Virus record (IMG/VR): IMGVR_UViG_3300021964_000012 | Span: 126,001 to 190,000 of that record | DNA: 64,000 bases | Strand: one strand, 5' to 3' | DNA from: a virus | Shown: positions 1-8,006 of the stretch, in pieces | How positions within the stretch are numbered: the stretch's first letter is position 1 | How the letters are laid out: each line of letters opens with the position of its first letter | The notes under the pieces: generated by a model | The model's input: only the letters and a program-made list of their open reading frames with translations | What the model was told of the DNA's origin: nothing | Database searches by the model: none | Made by a program: the position numbers and the translations under genes

Positions 1-1711
1 GTAGAAATATGTTTGCTACATCTGGATGGGCTTTTTCAATTTCATCAAACAGCAGGACACTGTAGGGATTTTTACTAACATCTGAAATTAGTTTACCACC
101 GCTGAGTGTGCTATCATCATAGCCGACAAAACCTGGAGGTGCGCCAAGCAAGCTGCTAACTGTGTGTTTGTCTTGATATTCGCTCATGTCATAACGCAAC
201 AGATGCATTTCTAAATTGTTGCTCAACAGTTTAGCAAATTCAGTTTTACCTGTACCAGTAGGACCAAGAAATAAAAATGCTCCCATTGGACGATTTGGCG
301 TGCTTATACCTGCATAGTTTACATAGAGCCTTTCTAGCACTTCGTCTACTACATGATCTTGTCCAAAAAGTTTTTCTTTGATGTTGTTATCTAGATTTTG
401 TACTTTTTCACTAGCATCGCTCGCCACTTTTGTTTCTGGAATGTTTGCAATTCTTGAAACCTGTTTGTCAATTAAATCTTCTGTAATTACCAAACCTTCT
501 TGATCTTTAACACGTTCAGTTGCACATGCTCCATCTACTAGGTCTATGCTCTTGTCTGGATTTTTTTTGTCGTGCATGTATCTAGTTGCTAATTCAACTG
601 CTTTTTCAATGGCGCCTTTGTCTATTGCGACATTGTGAAACTTTTCTAATCTAGGACGCAATCCTTCTAATATCTTTACGGTGGTTTCTTTGTCAGGTTC
701 ATCTATGCTGACTTTGTAAAAGCGCCTCATCAATGCACGATCTTTTTCAAAACTCTCGTAAAATTCTTCCCAGGTTGTACTTGCAATAACTTTGAGATTG
801 CCTTTGGTAATTGCAGGTTTGATCATGTTGGAAAAATCCAAACTGCTTCCACCTGTTGAACCAGCACCTTTCATGGTATGTGCTTCGTCTATAAAAAGTA
901 TACAGTTCTTTTTTGATTCTAAAGCTGAAATAATATCTTTGAGTTTTTCTTCAAATTCGCCACGGTACTTAGAGCCAGCAAGTAGACTGCCTATTTCCAA
1001 ACCCCACACCTCAAAGTTTTTAAGGAACTTTGGTATTTTATTGTCTTTTATTCTAGTTGCCAAGCCTTCTGCAATAGCAGTTTTTCCAACACCTGGATCT
1101 CCTACCATTAATACATTACTTTTAAAACGTTTAGCTAATACTGTAACTATTTCTTCGAGTTCTGTTTCTCGACCAATAACTGGTTCAAGTTTATCGTCTT
1201 TGGCAAGTTTGCTCACATTTATGCAGTGCTCTTCGAGTATTTCATTTGCGGTTGAGATGTCAATTCCGTCTTTGGATTTACCATTATATGTTTGTTGCCA
1301 GTGCATTACAAATTCTTGTTTGACAAGTCCATGTTTCAGCATATAGTAGGCCGCATGACTGTTGGTTTCAGCCATGATTGCTAACCACAGATCAATGGTT
1401 TCCATACTTCGTCTACCACCAAACATAACCTGTGTTAATGCTCTGTTGAAAACTCTTTCAAGTGCATTTGTCTTTTTTGGGTCTCCTTTAACTGGATTGC
1501 TGACCAGCATGGTTTGTGAATCAATATATAATTGTAAATCTGACACAATAGCATCAGAACTGGAACCAAAAGACTCAATGCATCTTTTGAATTTTGGATA
1601 CTGCACCATTGCTAATGTAAGGTGTTCGATTGTCACATAATCGTGTTTCTTGTCTTTCGCAAGTTTATGAGCAGTTGCAAGTATTTGTTCTATTTCAGGA
1701 CTGTGTTGCAT
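1..1711 (-). CDS. clpA: ClpA-like AAA+ unfoldase, 3' end cut by window edge
   Basis: ATP-dependent unfoldase/disaggregase of the Clp/Hsp100 class. The N-terminal region resembles a Clp N domain. The first AAA+ module has Walker [14 protein letters not shown] and Walker [10 protein letters not shown], and the second has [12 protein letters not shown] and [10 protein letters not shown]. The chain begins MQHSPEIEQ with GGAG upstream and runs off the left edge shortly after the second Walker B, so the C-terminal ClpP-docking loop cannot be seen. ClpA in bacteria feeds ClpP. No clpP is visible here, so it may recruit host ClpP or act alone. A dnaJ gene lies just upstream in the same direction. Family call is firm; ClpA rather than ClpB rests on the overall layout and apparent lack of a long middle domain. 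Confidence 0.92.
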   Translation of the reverse strand, partial: MQHSPEIEQILATAHKLAKDKKHDYVTIEHLTLAMVQYPKFKRCIESFGSSSDAIVSDLQLYIDSQTMLVSNPVKGDPKKTNALERVFNRALTQVMFGGRRSMETIDLWLAIMAETNSHAAYYMLKHGLVKQEFVMHWQQTYNGKSKDGIDISTANEILEEHCINVSKLAKDDKLEPVIGRETELEEIVTVLAKRFKSNVLMVGDPGVGKTAIAEGLATRIKDNKIPKFLKNFEVWGLEIGSLLAGSKYRGEFEEKLKDIISALESKKNCILFIDEAHTMKGAGSTGGSSLDFSNMIKPAITKGNLKVIASTTWEEFYESFEKDRALMRRFYKVSIDEPDKETTVKILEGLRPRLEKFHNVAIDKGAIEKAVELATRYMHDKKNPDKSIDLVDGACATERVKDQEGLVITEDLIDKQVSRIANIPETKVASDASEKVQNLDNNIKEKLFGQDHVVDEVLERLYVNYAGISTPNRPMGAFLFLGPTGTGKTEFAKLLSNNLEMHLLRYDMSEYQDKHTVSSLLGAPPGFVGYDDSTLSGGKLISDVSKNPYSVLLFDEIEKAHPDVANIFL

Positions 1712-1732
1712 AATTCTCCTTTGTGTTTATAT

Positions 1733-2527
1733 TTATTGACTGTGTTTCTTGATAGCACGAATTATTTCATCAGGAATCGATACAGGAATCTTTGTGTTTA
1801 TTTTTACAAATATATCTCCAGGATTGTGACCAATTCTCTTTACACCACAGGATGCAAGACGCATGACACTACCTGGATTGGTTCTAGGTGGGATATTTAA
1901 GTTAAAACTGCGTCCTATAATATCTGTAATTTTGATATTGCCTCCAACTACAAGTGTCCACAGGTTTACGTCTTGTTCACTATGCATATCGTTGCCATGA
2001 CGTTGCCAACGTGGATGTGGCTTCAAACGATAGTGTATAACCAAATCTAAACCACCTGGTCCAAGTTTTGGATAACGTATGTTTTCGCCATCAACAACTC
2101 CTGGAGGAACATCTACTTCGATGGTATTTTGTCCAGTCTGCATTTGTAGTGCAAGAGTTCTTTTTCCACCTTTCACTGCATCTTCTAAATCAATTGCCAT
2201 TGTTATTCTTGCATCTCTTGGACGCGGTGGTCGATTAGGATGCATACGTTGTCCAAAAATATTGAATATAGTATCAAAGTCAAAGGGTTGACCTTGTGTT
2301 TGAGAAAATCCAAATCCTTGTTTTTGTGGATCAGAGCTACCAGTTTGATCATAGTATGCACGTTTATTAGGGTCTTTGAGTATATCATACGCATTGCTTA
2401 TTTCTGCAAATTTGCTGGCATCTCCTCCTCGGTCAGGATGATGCTCTTTGGCTTTTTCTTTATAAGCTCGCTTGATTGTATCAGCAGTTGCACCTTTTGC
2501 AACGCCCAATATGGTATAAGGATTCAT
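1733..2527 (-). CDS. dnaJ: DnaJ/CbpA-like J-domain co-chaperone
   Basis: 264 residues. An N-terminal J domain (about 1-65) carries the HPD tripeptide in KEHHPDRGG, which stimulates Hsp70 ATPase. A short G/F-rich linker follows (about 70-90), then a DnaJ C-terminal substrate-binding region (about 105-258, with DVPPGVVDGENIRYPKLG). There is no cysteine-rich zinc finger, so the layout is that of CbpA (type II) rather than canonical DnaJ. No DnaK is encoded here, so it presumably works with host DnaK. It is followed by clpA in the same direction. Confidence 0.92.
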   Translation of the reverse strand: MNPYTILGVAKGATADTIKRAYKEKAKEHHPDRGGDASKFAEISNAYDILKDPNKRAYYDQTGSSDPQKQGFGFSQTQGQPFDFDTIFNIFGQRMHPNRPPRPRDARITMAIDLEDAVKGGKRTLALQMQTGQNTIEVDVPPGVVDGENIRYPKLGPGGLDLVIHYRLKPHPRWQRHGNDMHSEQDVNLWTLVVGGNIKITDIIGRSFNLNIPPRTNPGSVMRLASCGVKRIGHNPGDIFVKINTKIPVSIPDEIIRAIKKHSQ

Positions 2528-2541
2528 AGTATATTGTATTA

Positions 2542-2946
2542 CTATTCTTTGCTTTTGTCAAGCTCTTTGGTCATTGCTTTTTCGTAGTAAACAATAACCT
2601 CATTTTGTTGATTTATGAAACGTCTTAGTTCACTGATATTAAGTGCTAGATTTTCGTATGTATCAATGCTCATTGCAACAAATGCTAATTCACCATTTTG
2701 CTCTGTGAACTCAGCAATAAACGCTTCTAGATTGTTTTTGTTAACAACATATACTTGTGTGTCAGTAAGATTAATCGGCTTTGGTCTTGCCACTATCGGT
2801 ACTGTCACTTTTTGTACTTTTGTCACCACCTTGACTTCCGGTTCCGGCATTATTCGGCTGCAACCAGAAAGGAAGATCACTAGTACTGCCAGTGTTGTTG
2901 CCAGTTTCCGCCATGAGCTCACGCCATAGTTTAGCTGTTGCACCAT
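2542..2946 (-). CDS. Putative outer spanin lipoprotein (Rz1-like)
   Basis: 134 residues with a hydrophobic N terminus and a lipobox LSGC (Cys29 predicted lipidated), so an exported outer-membrane lipoprotein is expected. Its first half overlaps, in another frame, the end of the coiled-coil membrane protein at 2771-3271, which is the nested Rz/Rz1 arrangement of spanin pairs. It lies directly downstream of the lysozyme and inner-spanin genes. Longer than classical Rz1. The role is inferred from context and lipobox; sequence similarity alone would not prove it. Confidence 0.68.
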   Translation of the reverse strand: MVQQLNYGVSSWRKLATTLAVLVIFLSGCSRIMPEPEVKVVTKVQKVTVPIVARPKPINLTDTQVYVVNKNNLEAFIAEFTEQNGELAFVAMSIDTYENLALNISELRRFINQQNEVIVYYEKAMTKELDKSKE

Positions 2947-3271
2947 TCATACGTCCTTCTAAATTTTCTGCATTAGAGATAGCATCTGCTAGTAGATCAA
3001 GTTTTCTTAATCTATTTCTTAGATTGTCTCCATATGCTTCTGCTTTTTGTAATTTTTCCTGTAAATTTTTACTAAGCTCTGCATTCTTTGCAGCTTCATC
3101 CTTTAGTAAGTTTACACTTTTTTCGCTTTGTTCAATTGCTACTTCTAGTTTAGCATTGTTTTCTGATAGAGTTTGTATTTTTTGTTGTGTGCTTGTGTAG
3201 TAAGACTTGGCGGCATAACCTACACCACCCAGTAATGCTACTACAACAACAAGAGCATAGACTTTAACCAT
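2771..3271 (-). CDS. Putative inner spanin (Rz-like), TM plus coiled coil
   Basis: 166 residues: one N-terminal transmembrane segment (about 3-22, signal anchor), a long Lys/Glu/Ala-rich coiled coil (about 28-105), then a Gly/Ser/Asp-rich tail. This is the topology of an i-spanin tethered in the inner membrane and spanning the periplasm. It overlaps the lysozyme stop by a few bases upstream, and the lipoprotein gene is embedded out of frame at its 3' end. Together they would fuse inner and outer membranes at lysis. Confidence 0.7.
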   Translation of the reverse strand: MVKVYALVVVVALLGGVGYAAKSYYTSTQQKIQTLSENNAKLEVAIEQSEKSVNLLKDEAAKNAELSKNLQEKLQKAEAYGDNLRNRLRKLDLLADAISNAENLEGRMNGATAKLWRELMAETGNNTGSTSDLPFWLQPNNAGTGSQGGDKSTKSDSTDSGKTKAD

Positions 3272-3716
3272 CTATCTCAACTGCTCGCATTCTTGCGACT
3301 AACCTATCTGCACGTTTGGTTACTTGTCTATACCAATTTGAATCAACCATTTCGTCAGCGGCTGCATTCCAATCTCTAGCATCAACTCCACGTTTCATGC
3401 CTTTGAACTTTGAAAGTCTTGGACGACCCATGTTGAACATCATGTTTGCAATTATTCTTTGGACTTCTTCTGGGAGTTCATCAAAGTCAGGATATAAGAT
3501 GTTGCAGTCTGAGATGACTGTTTGGACGTCGTTGTCAAAGGCTTCATTGCATCTATCTTCTGAGACAGGTGTTCCAACCGGTTGTCCATGTTCTGGATCA
3601 CTATCAATAACCAAATGACCAATACCAAAAGTAGGCAGCCCGAGATGGTCGAGGTATATTTCATTAACTGAGCCTTCGTCATATGCTATCTCTTCTCTAA
3701 GTTTGTCTATGTCCAT
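3264..3716 (-). CDS. T4-type lysozyme (endolysin, GH24)
   Basis: 150 residues. The phage lysozyme catalytic triad is visible at Glu14 (YDEG), Asp23 (YLDH) and Thr29 (PTFGIGH), with exactly the spacing of T4 lysozyme E11-D20-T26. It cleaves the beta-1,4 MurNAc-GlcNAc bond of peptidoglycan. It overlaps the spanin gene downstream, making a compact lysis cassette. No signal peptide is seen, so release would need a holin, which I cannot identify nearby. A late-promoter-like octamer CATAAATA lies about 25 bases upstream. Confidence 0.93.
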   Translation of the reverse strand: MDIDKLREEIAYDEGSVNEIYLDHLGLPTFGIGHLVIDSDPEHGQPVGTPVSEDRCNEAFDNDVQTVISDCNILYPDFDELPEEVQRIIANMMFNMGRPRLSKFKGMKRGVDARDWNAAADEMVDSNWYRQVTKRADRLVARMRAVEIDG

Positions 3717-4377
3717 AGTTTTTTCCTTCTATTACATGGGTATTTATGTACTTTGCGGCCTCTAGATGTGCTTTTTCAAGTGGATGTCCGCCTGGTCCAA
3801 TAGGAAATTTTTTATGTTTTGCCCATTCTAAAAATGTATATCCGTAAAAATTTACAATATAATGGTTCACTTGTTTCTGTAAAGGTGTAACAAATTTTTC
3901 TTTTGAATACAACATCGGGTCCATACAAGTCATTATAAAGTCAATATTGTTTTGTTCCAGTAGGCAAATTGTACTATGTATTTGTTGTAGATTACGATGT
4001 AGATTCCATTTATCACTGTCTATGTGTTTGTAAAAATAATGGTTAAGTTTATCTTCGTGGCGTGGATGAGTAACTGCCCACCAACTGGTTTCTATATCAA
4101 TATAATCAAAACGTTCAAACCAACTCCAATTTATAATAAACAATGCATCTCTATATTTCTCAAGATACTTACATACACACATGCTTATCCAATGATTGCC
4201 ACGTCCGCCTATTGTCATGGAGTCATATTCGATGCCAAGTGTTTTTGCAACCAAGGCAGGCCAGGTGCTTAGACTGTGAGTATGATGTGATGCTATAGTA
4301 CACGATGTTGAGCAATCAGCCAGTTCGTCACCACGAGTGAAGCTGTCACCAAAAGCCAGTACTTTTTCATAAGGCAT
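3697..4377 (-). CDS. SGNH/GDSL-like hydrolase
   Basis: 226 residues. Block I is FGDSFTRGDEL with the nucleophilic Ser, block III is GGRGNHW with the oxyanion-hole Asn, and a C-terminal GGHPLEKAH supplies the likely catalytic His. SGNH enzymes are esterases or lipases, often acting on acyl or acetyl groups of glycans. Substrate unknown. A second SGNH protein lies at 11132-11761 with the same G-x-SFT-x-GD start. The end overlaps the lysozyme start by 20 bases. Confidence 0.72.
   Translation of the reverse strand: MPYEKVLAFGDSFTRGDELADCSTSCTIASHHTHSLSTWPALVAKTLGIEYDSMTIGGRGNHWISMCVCKYLEKYRDALFIINWSWFERFDYIDIETSWWAVTHPRHEDKLNHYFYKHIDSDKWNLHRNLQQIHSTICLLEQNNIDFIMTCMDPMLYSKEKFVTPLQKQVNHYIVNFYGYTFLEWAKHKKFPIGPGGHPLEKAHLEAAKYINTHVIEGKNYGHRQT
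3741..3748 (-). promoter_or_regulatory. T4-type late promoter octamer (CATAAATA)
   Basis: Minus-strand CATAAATA, one mismatch from the T4 late consensus TATAAATA, about 25 bases upstream of the lysozyme start and inside the end of the SGNH gene. The position fits late expression of the lysis cassette. Confidence 0.5.
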
Positions 4378-4925
4378 TATCTACCTGCGTTTGCTAATAA
4401 ATTTTCTATATCTTTGGCACGTTTGCCTTTGTTATATATAGTTTTAGGAGCAATACCGGCTGCAGTTCTCATCTCATTGAGTTCAAACTGCTCACGTTCT
4501 CGGTAGGTTTTTGGGGAAGTAGGAACTAGCATGTTGAACTGTTCCACAGTAAAAGGCATTTCTTTGCCTCTGTAGCCCATGGTCCATCCATCACCTTCAT
4601 ACTCTGTAAGTGTGTTGAAATCATCTAACAGTGCGGCTAAGTTGTCAGCAGTATAGTTTCTACGTTTAAGTTCAATATATACGAGAAATCTATTTGGCTT
4701 TACTTCACCTGGGCTCATGTCAGCATCCAATACAAAGTCGTAGCCTTTTTCAAACCAGTTGATCAAGTCTACTGCGGCTTGTCTATCACGTACATAAAAA
4801 CTAGCAACAACTATCTCATCGTCATCGCCCATTTTAGATGAAAAGTCATCAATGTAGATGGTGCTTTTCATCATACCTGCTAGGTCTTTATAACCTAAAC
4901 CCTCTGTTAAATTAAACTTGGACAT
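4377..4925 (-). CDS. Conserved phage protein, unknown function
   Basis: About 182 residues starting MSKFNLTEG. A start 36 bases earlier (MQMHNKKW) is also possible, but the shorter one overlaps the upstream gene less and reads more like a protein start. Soluble, mixed alpha/beta, ending in a basic stretch KGKRAKDIENLL. It sits between a probable structural gene and the SGNH gene in one operon, with stop and start overlapping. No recognised domain. Confidence 0.7.
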   Translation of the reverse strand: MSKFNLTEGLGYKDLAGMMKSTIYIDDFSSKMGDDDEIVVASFYVRDRQAAVDLINWFEKGYDFVLDADMSPGEVKPNRFLVYIELKRRNYTADNLAALLDDFNTLTEYEGDGWTMGYRGKEMPFTVEQFNMLVPTSPKTYREREQFELNEMRTAAGIAPKTIYNKGKRAKDIENLLANAGR

Positions 4926-5487
4926 CGATGTTTGTATCCATTTCTTGTTGTGCATCTGCATCCATAACCTGTTGTTGATCTAAGTCTGCATTGTATGCAT
5001 CATCAAGATCCTGCAGATCAACTGTTTCATCTTCTAGTTCTATGCTACCAGTTCTTATGTCTGCCATGAGACTTTTTGGCATAATGATTTCAACCAACCA
5101 AACTGGCTTTTCAATTAGACGTGCAACCTTAGTACCTGCTTTAAAATCACTTGGTGATTTGACCTTAATTGGCACTTTCATTTTGGTTTTTTTCCATTTG
5201 ACTTCACAGTCAAAAGGCAATAAACGTATTGCTCCTCTTGGGTCTGGCATAAGTTTTTCTGGCCATAAAAAAGTACAACTTGTCTTGTACGGGCCTTGTT
5301 CAGGACCCGCTACTAGTTCACCAAGTTCCCAGTTGCGAAATGCAAATATATCAAGTTCATTGAGCACACGTTCAAAGTCAACCAATACACGCATGCTACC
5401 ATCACTCATGTAGATGCCTTTGATATTGTCTGCAACCATCCAATAGTCGGAACCATCCTTAAAAAATTCTGAATCATCTAGAGACAT
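4912..5487 (-). CDS. Conserved phage protein, probably structural or late
   Basis: 191 residues. Beta-rich core (about 15-145) followed by an acidic Asp/Gln-rich tail (about 150-191). First gene of a leftward operon, preceded by ACTAAATA-type late-promoter-like sequences at 5516-5523. No domain recognised. The acidic tail and late-promoter context suggest a virion or assembly role, which is inference. Confidence 0.68.
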   Translation of the reverse strand: MSLDDSEFFKDGSDYWMVADNIKGIYMSDGSMRVLVDFERVLNELDIFAFRNWELGELVAGPEQGPYKTSCTFLWPEKLMPDPRGAIRLLPFDCEVKWKKTKMKVPIKVKSPSDFKAGTKVARLIEKPVWLVEIIMPKSLMADIRTGSIELEDETVDLQDLDDAYNADLDQQQVMDADAQQEMDTNIDVQV

Positions 5488-5515
5488 TTGAGGCCTTTTG
5501 TTCTTACGTTAACAG

Positions 5516-5523
5516 TATTTAGT
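5516..5523 (-). promoter_or_regulatory. Late-promoter-like octamer (ACTAAATA)
   Basis: Minus-strand ACTAAATA about 30 bases upstream of the gene starting at 5487, in the 165-base divergent gap before phoH. Two mismatches from TATAAATA; the CTAAATA form recurs upstream of other genes in this window (50559, 50603). Confidence 0.4.
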
Positions 5524-5652
5524 CCAATACTGAATTGTGGCCGCTAATATATTTAGCGAATAGTATTGTGATTTCACATACAGTATTTCTTATTTTTTTA
5601 TACTGTAAATATTATTGTGGGTAGCGAATAACCTCAACCTTTAGGAGATACA

Positions 5653-6375
5653 ATGTCTCGAGCTAAACGAAAAGCAAAATATCAAAGACAACTTCAACAA
5701 GACAACACAATAAACTTCAACCAAGCACTAAAACGCAAGCACATAGAACTTCTTCCGAAGTCGCGTAATCAAGAACAACTTATCTTAAACCTATTAGATC
5801 CACACACGAGTATCACTGTGGCAACCGGACCTGCAGGCACGGGTAAGACTTATCTTGCAATGTTAGCGGCTATAAAAGCATTTAAAGATGGTGCGTGTGA
5901 ACGTATTGTATTGACTCGTCCAGCAGTAGGTGTTGATGATGAAAAGCATGGATTTTTGCCCGGTGACTTGAACAGTAAAATGGAGCCGTGGACAAGACCT
6001 TTGTTTGATGTACTTCGTGAATTCTATACCACAAAAGAAATAGCACGTATGCTAGAAGAACAAACTATTGAAATATCGCCATTGGCTTTTATGAGAGGAC
6101 GTACATTCAAGGATGCCTGGATTATAGCTGATGAAATGCAAAATGCAACGCCTAGTCAAATGAAAATGCTAATGACAAGAATAGGCAAAAATTCAAAAAT
6201 AGTAATCACAGGAGACGTTGAACAAACGGATAGAACCGTACACAATAACGGTTTAATTGATTTATGCAAAAGACTAGAAACTGCTCGCAGTGGACTAGCC
6301 GTTTGTTACATGAGCAATCAGGATATACAAAGACATCCTATTATTGACACAGTATTGGAGATCTACGCAACTTAA
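5653..6375 (+). CDS. phoH: PhoH-like P-loop ATPase
   Basis: 240 residues. Walker A TGPAGTGKTYLAMLAA near residue 57, a Walker B-type IIADEMQNATPSQ near 158, and sensor VITGDVEQTDR near 183 are diagnostic of the PhoH core. PhoH is a common marker gene in marine phages; its role (RNA metabolism or phosphate-related) is unsettled. Strong Shine-Dalgarno AGGAG precedes the ATG. It is the only plus-strand gene in the first 33 kb and converges on the tRNA at 6380. Confidence 0.95.
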   Translation: MSRAKRKAKYQRQLQQDNTINFNQALKRKHIELLPKSRNQEQLILNLLDPHTSITVATGPAGTGKTYLAMLAAIKAFKDGACERIVLTRPAVGVDDEKHGFLPGDLNSKMEPWTRPLFDVLREFYTTKEIARMLEEQTIEISPLAFMRGRTFKDAWIIADEMQNATPSQMKMLMTRIGKNSKIVITGDVEQTDRTVHNNGLIDLCKRLETARSGLAVCYMSNQDIQRHPIIDTVLEIYAT

Positions 6376-6379
6376 AAAT

Positions 6380-6482
6380 TGGCTCTGGGAGAAGGATTCG
6401 AACCTCCAAGGTTAAATATATTGCAGTACATTCAACCATACGGTTAACAGCCGTACGTGTTTACCAATTTCACCATCCCAGA
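6380..6482 (-). tRNA. tRNA with Asn anticodon (GUU) and long variable arm
   Basis: Read on the minus strand. Acceptor arm TCTGGGA/TCCCAGA, then discriminator G73 and encoded CCA. D arm GTG-AAATTGGTAAA-CAC. Anticodon stem TACGG/CCGTA with loop CTGTTAA (anticodon GTT, at 6446-6448). T arm GGAGG-TTCGAAT-CCTTC. The variable region is 31 nt (6408-6438) and folds into an 11-bp stem (two G-U pairs) with loop CTGCAA. U1-A72, G73 and GUU fit tRNA-Asn, but normal tRNA-Asn is class I with a 5-nt variable loop, and the D arm resembles tRNA-Leu. The 5' end lies 6 bases downstream of the synthetase stop at 6489, so the two are probably co-transcribed. Confidence 0.88.
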
Positions 6483-6488
6483 GTATTC

Positions 6489-7319
6489 TTATACTTTGTT
6501 GATCTTTTCTAGTGCAGGAATCATACGTGTCACACCTATGCCTCCGCCTACTCTTTGAAAGAAGTCAAACTCTAAAAACTTTTCTAGTTCTGCTTCGACT
6601 CTTTCCTTGCCAAACAACTTGAATAGTAGTTTACTATAAGCACCATCTGTAATACTATGGAATGTATCACGCATCATATCAACATCACATGAACGTTCTG
6701 CTGATCCAATAGTTTCCATACCACCTAGTATAACGTCCATCTTCTTTGCAGTATTTCCGTCATCGTTTCTGGCCATGTTCCAAAAAGGTGATGTTAGTTC
6801 AGGGAAGTTTGTAATAAGTGTTTGGCCAAACTCTTCTTCCATCTTAAGTTCGTGTTCTGCTTCCATTTCTGTATCAGCACCTAGTCCAAAATGTTGTTGC
6901 CATTCAGCATAGGTCTTTTCTGTAATATTACCAAATCCTAAGTATTCACATAGTTCATACTCCATGGATTTTAAATCATCTACACTGCCTGGCATTTCAA
7001 ATTCAAACATTGGAAATATTATATCATGTCTGCCTGGTATTGCATTAGGCTCTTGTCTATAGGAAGTGGAGACACAAAAAAACCCCTTACTGTCGGGGCT
7101 ACTTAATAATTCATGTTCCAACCACATCTGGCCGGTTTGCGGTAGTGGCCATACTTGGCCTGCGTAATTGTATGTTGCTACGTTGAATGGATCTTCACAT
7201 GCGGCTAGTATGCTCAATCTGTTTTGTGTGTGTACTTCAAGAAAACCTTTTTCCAAAAAAAATGACCTTAAAAGGCCAACTGTGGAAGTGAATTTGCTTG
7301 GGTCTATTAGTTGCGTCAT
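6489..7319 (-). CDS. Minimal class II aminoacyl-tRNA synthetase core (Asp/Asn type)
   Basis: 276 residues matching the catalytic core of class IIb AspRS/AsnRS in order: motif 1-like EKGFLEVHTQ (about 23), LPQTGQMWLE (about 59), motif 2 with SYRQE and GRHDIIFPMFEFEMPG (about 87-110), GGMETIGSAERSCD (about 200), and motif 3 GGGIGVTRM (about 258). The N-terminal OB-fold anticodon-binding domain of AsxRS is absent. AsnA-type asparagine synthetases share this reduced fold and are the main alternative. The adjacent tRNA with Asn anticodon favours a tRNA-linked role. A TATAAATA late octamer lies about 70 bases upstream. Amino-acid specificity cannot be read directly. Confidence 0.8.
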   Translation of the reverse strand: MTQLIDPSKFTSTVGLLRSFFLEKGFLEVHTQNRLSILAACEDPFNVATYNYAGQVWPLPQTGQMWLEHELLSSPDSKGFFCVSTSYRQEPNAIPGRHDIIFPMFEFEMPGSVDDLKSMEYELCEYLGFGNITEKTYAEWQQHFGLGADTEMEAEHELKMEEEFGQTLITNFPELTSPFWNMARNDDGNTAKKMDVILGGMETIGSAERSCDVDMMRDTFHSITDGAYSKLLFKLFGKERVEAELEKFLEFDFFQRVGGGIGVTRMIPALEKINKV

Positions 7320-7387
7320 TGCTTTTCCTTTTTTTACCTAAAAAAAATTTGCCCAAAAAAAAATTGGACGTTACTTGTTCATCGAGT

Positions 7388-7395
7388 TATTTATA
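7388..7395 (-). promoter_or_regulatory. Exact T4 late promoter octamer (TATAAATA)
   Basis: Minus-strand TATAAATA, identical to the T4 late consensus, about 70 bases upstream of the synthetase start and overlapping the end of a micro-ORF. It would place the synthetase and tRNA in a late or middle-late transcript. Confidence 0.45.
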
Positions 7396-7477
7396 ATAGT
7401 TTGCCTTTTCCTGACAAATATTGTACAGTTGGTTGTGGCTTGAACCATCTTTGTAATATTTTTTCTAACCAATGCAT
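7391..7477 (-). CDS. Possible 28-residue microprotein
   Basis: Starts MHWLEKILQRW and ends SGKGKLL. A strong GGAGG Shine-Dalgarno lies 6 bases upstream of the ATG, which is the main evidence. Amphipathic, basic. No family recognised. Confidence 0.45.
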   Translation of the reverse strand: MHWLEKILQRWFKPQPTVQYLSGKGKLL

Positions 7478-7487
7478 ATCTTACCTC

Positions 7488-7955
7488 CTAAAACTTACCT
7501 AAAAATCTTGCTATATGATGTACCCATGGCAACAACATTATAGCCATAAATGTGTTAGCACCAGTGTGTGCAAGTGCTATTCGAAGTGTATCGCCTTTGG
7601 GCATGCCATCGCTCACAAAAAAACCGGCTAACCAAATGGTGCCGGTAGTTCCAATGTTTGCGCCTAACACTGCCGCTATGGCTGCAGGCAGAGGCAGTGC
7701 CCCTGAGGCCACCAGTGCAATTATTGCCGTTGTACTTAAACTTGAACTTTGCCAAAGCAGTGTCATTACAATACCACCTAGAAACATATAGATTGGATTG
7801 CCTAAAAAGAAGTTTAAGTGTTCCAAGTTACCCATAGACTTCATACCACCTGAGAACATTTTCAGCCCTATATAAAATACTACCAGTCCAACAAGAGCCG
7901 TCATTATGGGATTGCCTAAGTCCATCCTACATACCTTTTTAATAAGTTTGTTCAT
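7488..7955 (-). CDS. Single-repeat Na+/Pi-cotransporter-like membrane protein
   Basis: 155 residues, about four transmembrane segments. The signature LLWQSSSLSTTAIIALVASG followed by LGANIGTTGT is that of the Na/Pi-cotransporter II family, whose full-length members have two inverted copies of this QSSS repeat in 300-550 residues. Only one copy is present here, so it would have to work as a dimer or modify a host transporter. Phosphate uptake is the inferred role. Start has AAGGAA upstream. Confidence 0.78.
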   Translation of the reverse strand: MNKLIKKVCRMDLGNPIMTALVGLVVFYIGLKMFSGGMKSMGNLEHLNFFLGNPIYMFLGGIVMTLLWQSSSLSTTAIIALVASGALPLPAAIAAVLGANIGTTGTIWLAGFFVSDGMPKGDTLRIALAHTGANTFMAIMLLPWVHHIARFLGKF

Positions 7956-8006
7956 TTATAGTTCCTTTTACAAACTCTATTTAAGCCTATAAATGTTACA
8001 GTTTTA

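Noticed and set aside
792-1640. Plus-strand open frames opposite clpA
   Set aside because: The minus strand encodes an intact ClpA with both Walker motifs. The plus frames have no recognisable protein pattern.
6408-6438. Variable-region insert of the tRNA as an intron
   Set aside because: Introns in bacterial or phage tRNAs normally sit in the anticodon loop and are far longer (group I). This insert lies at the variable-arm position and folds as one stem.
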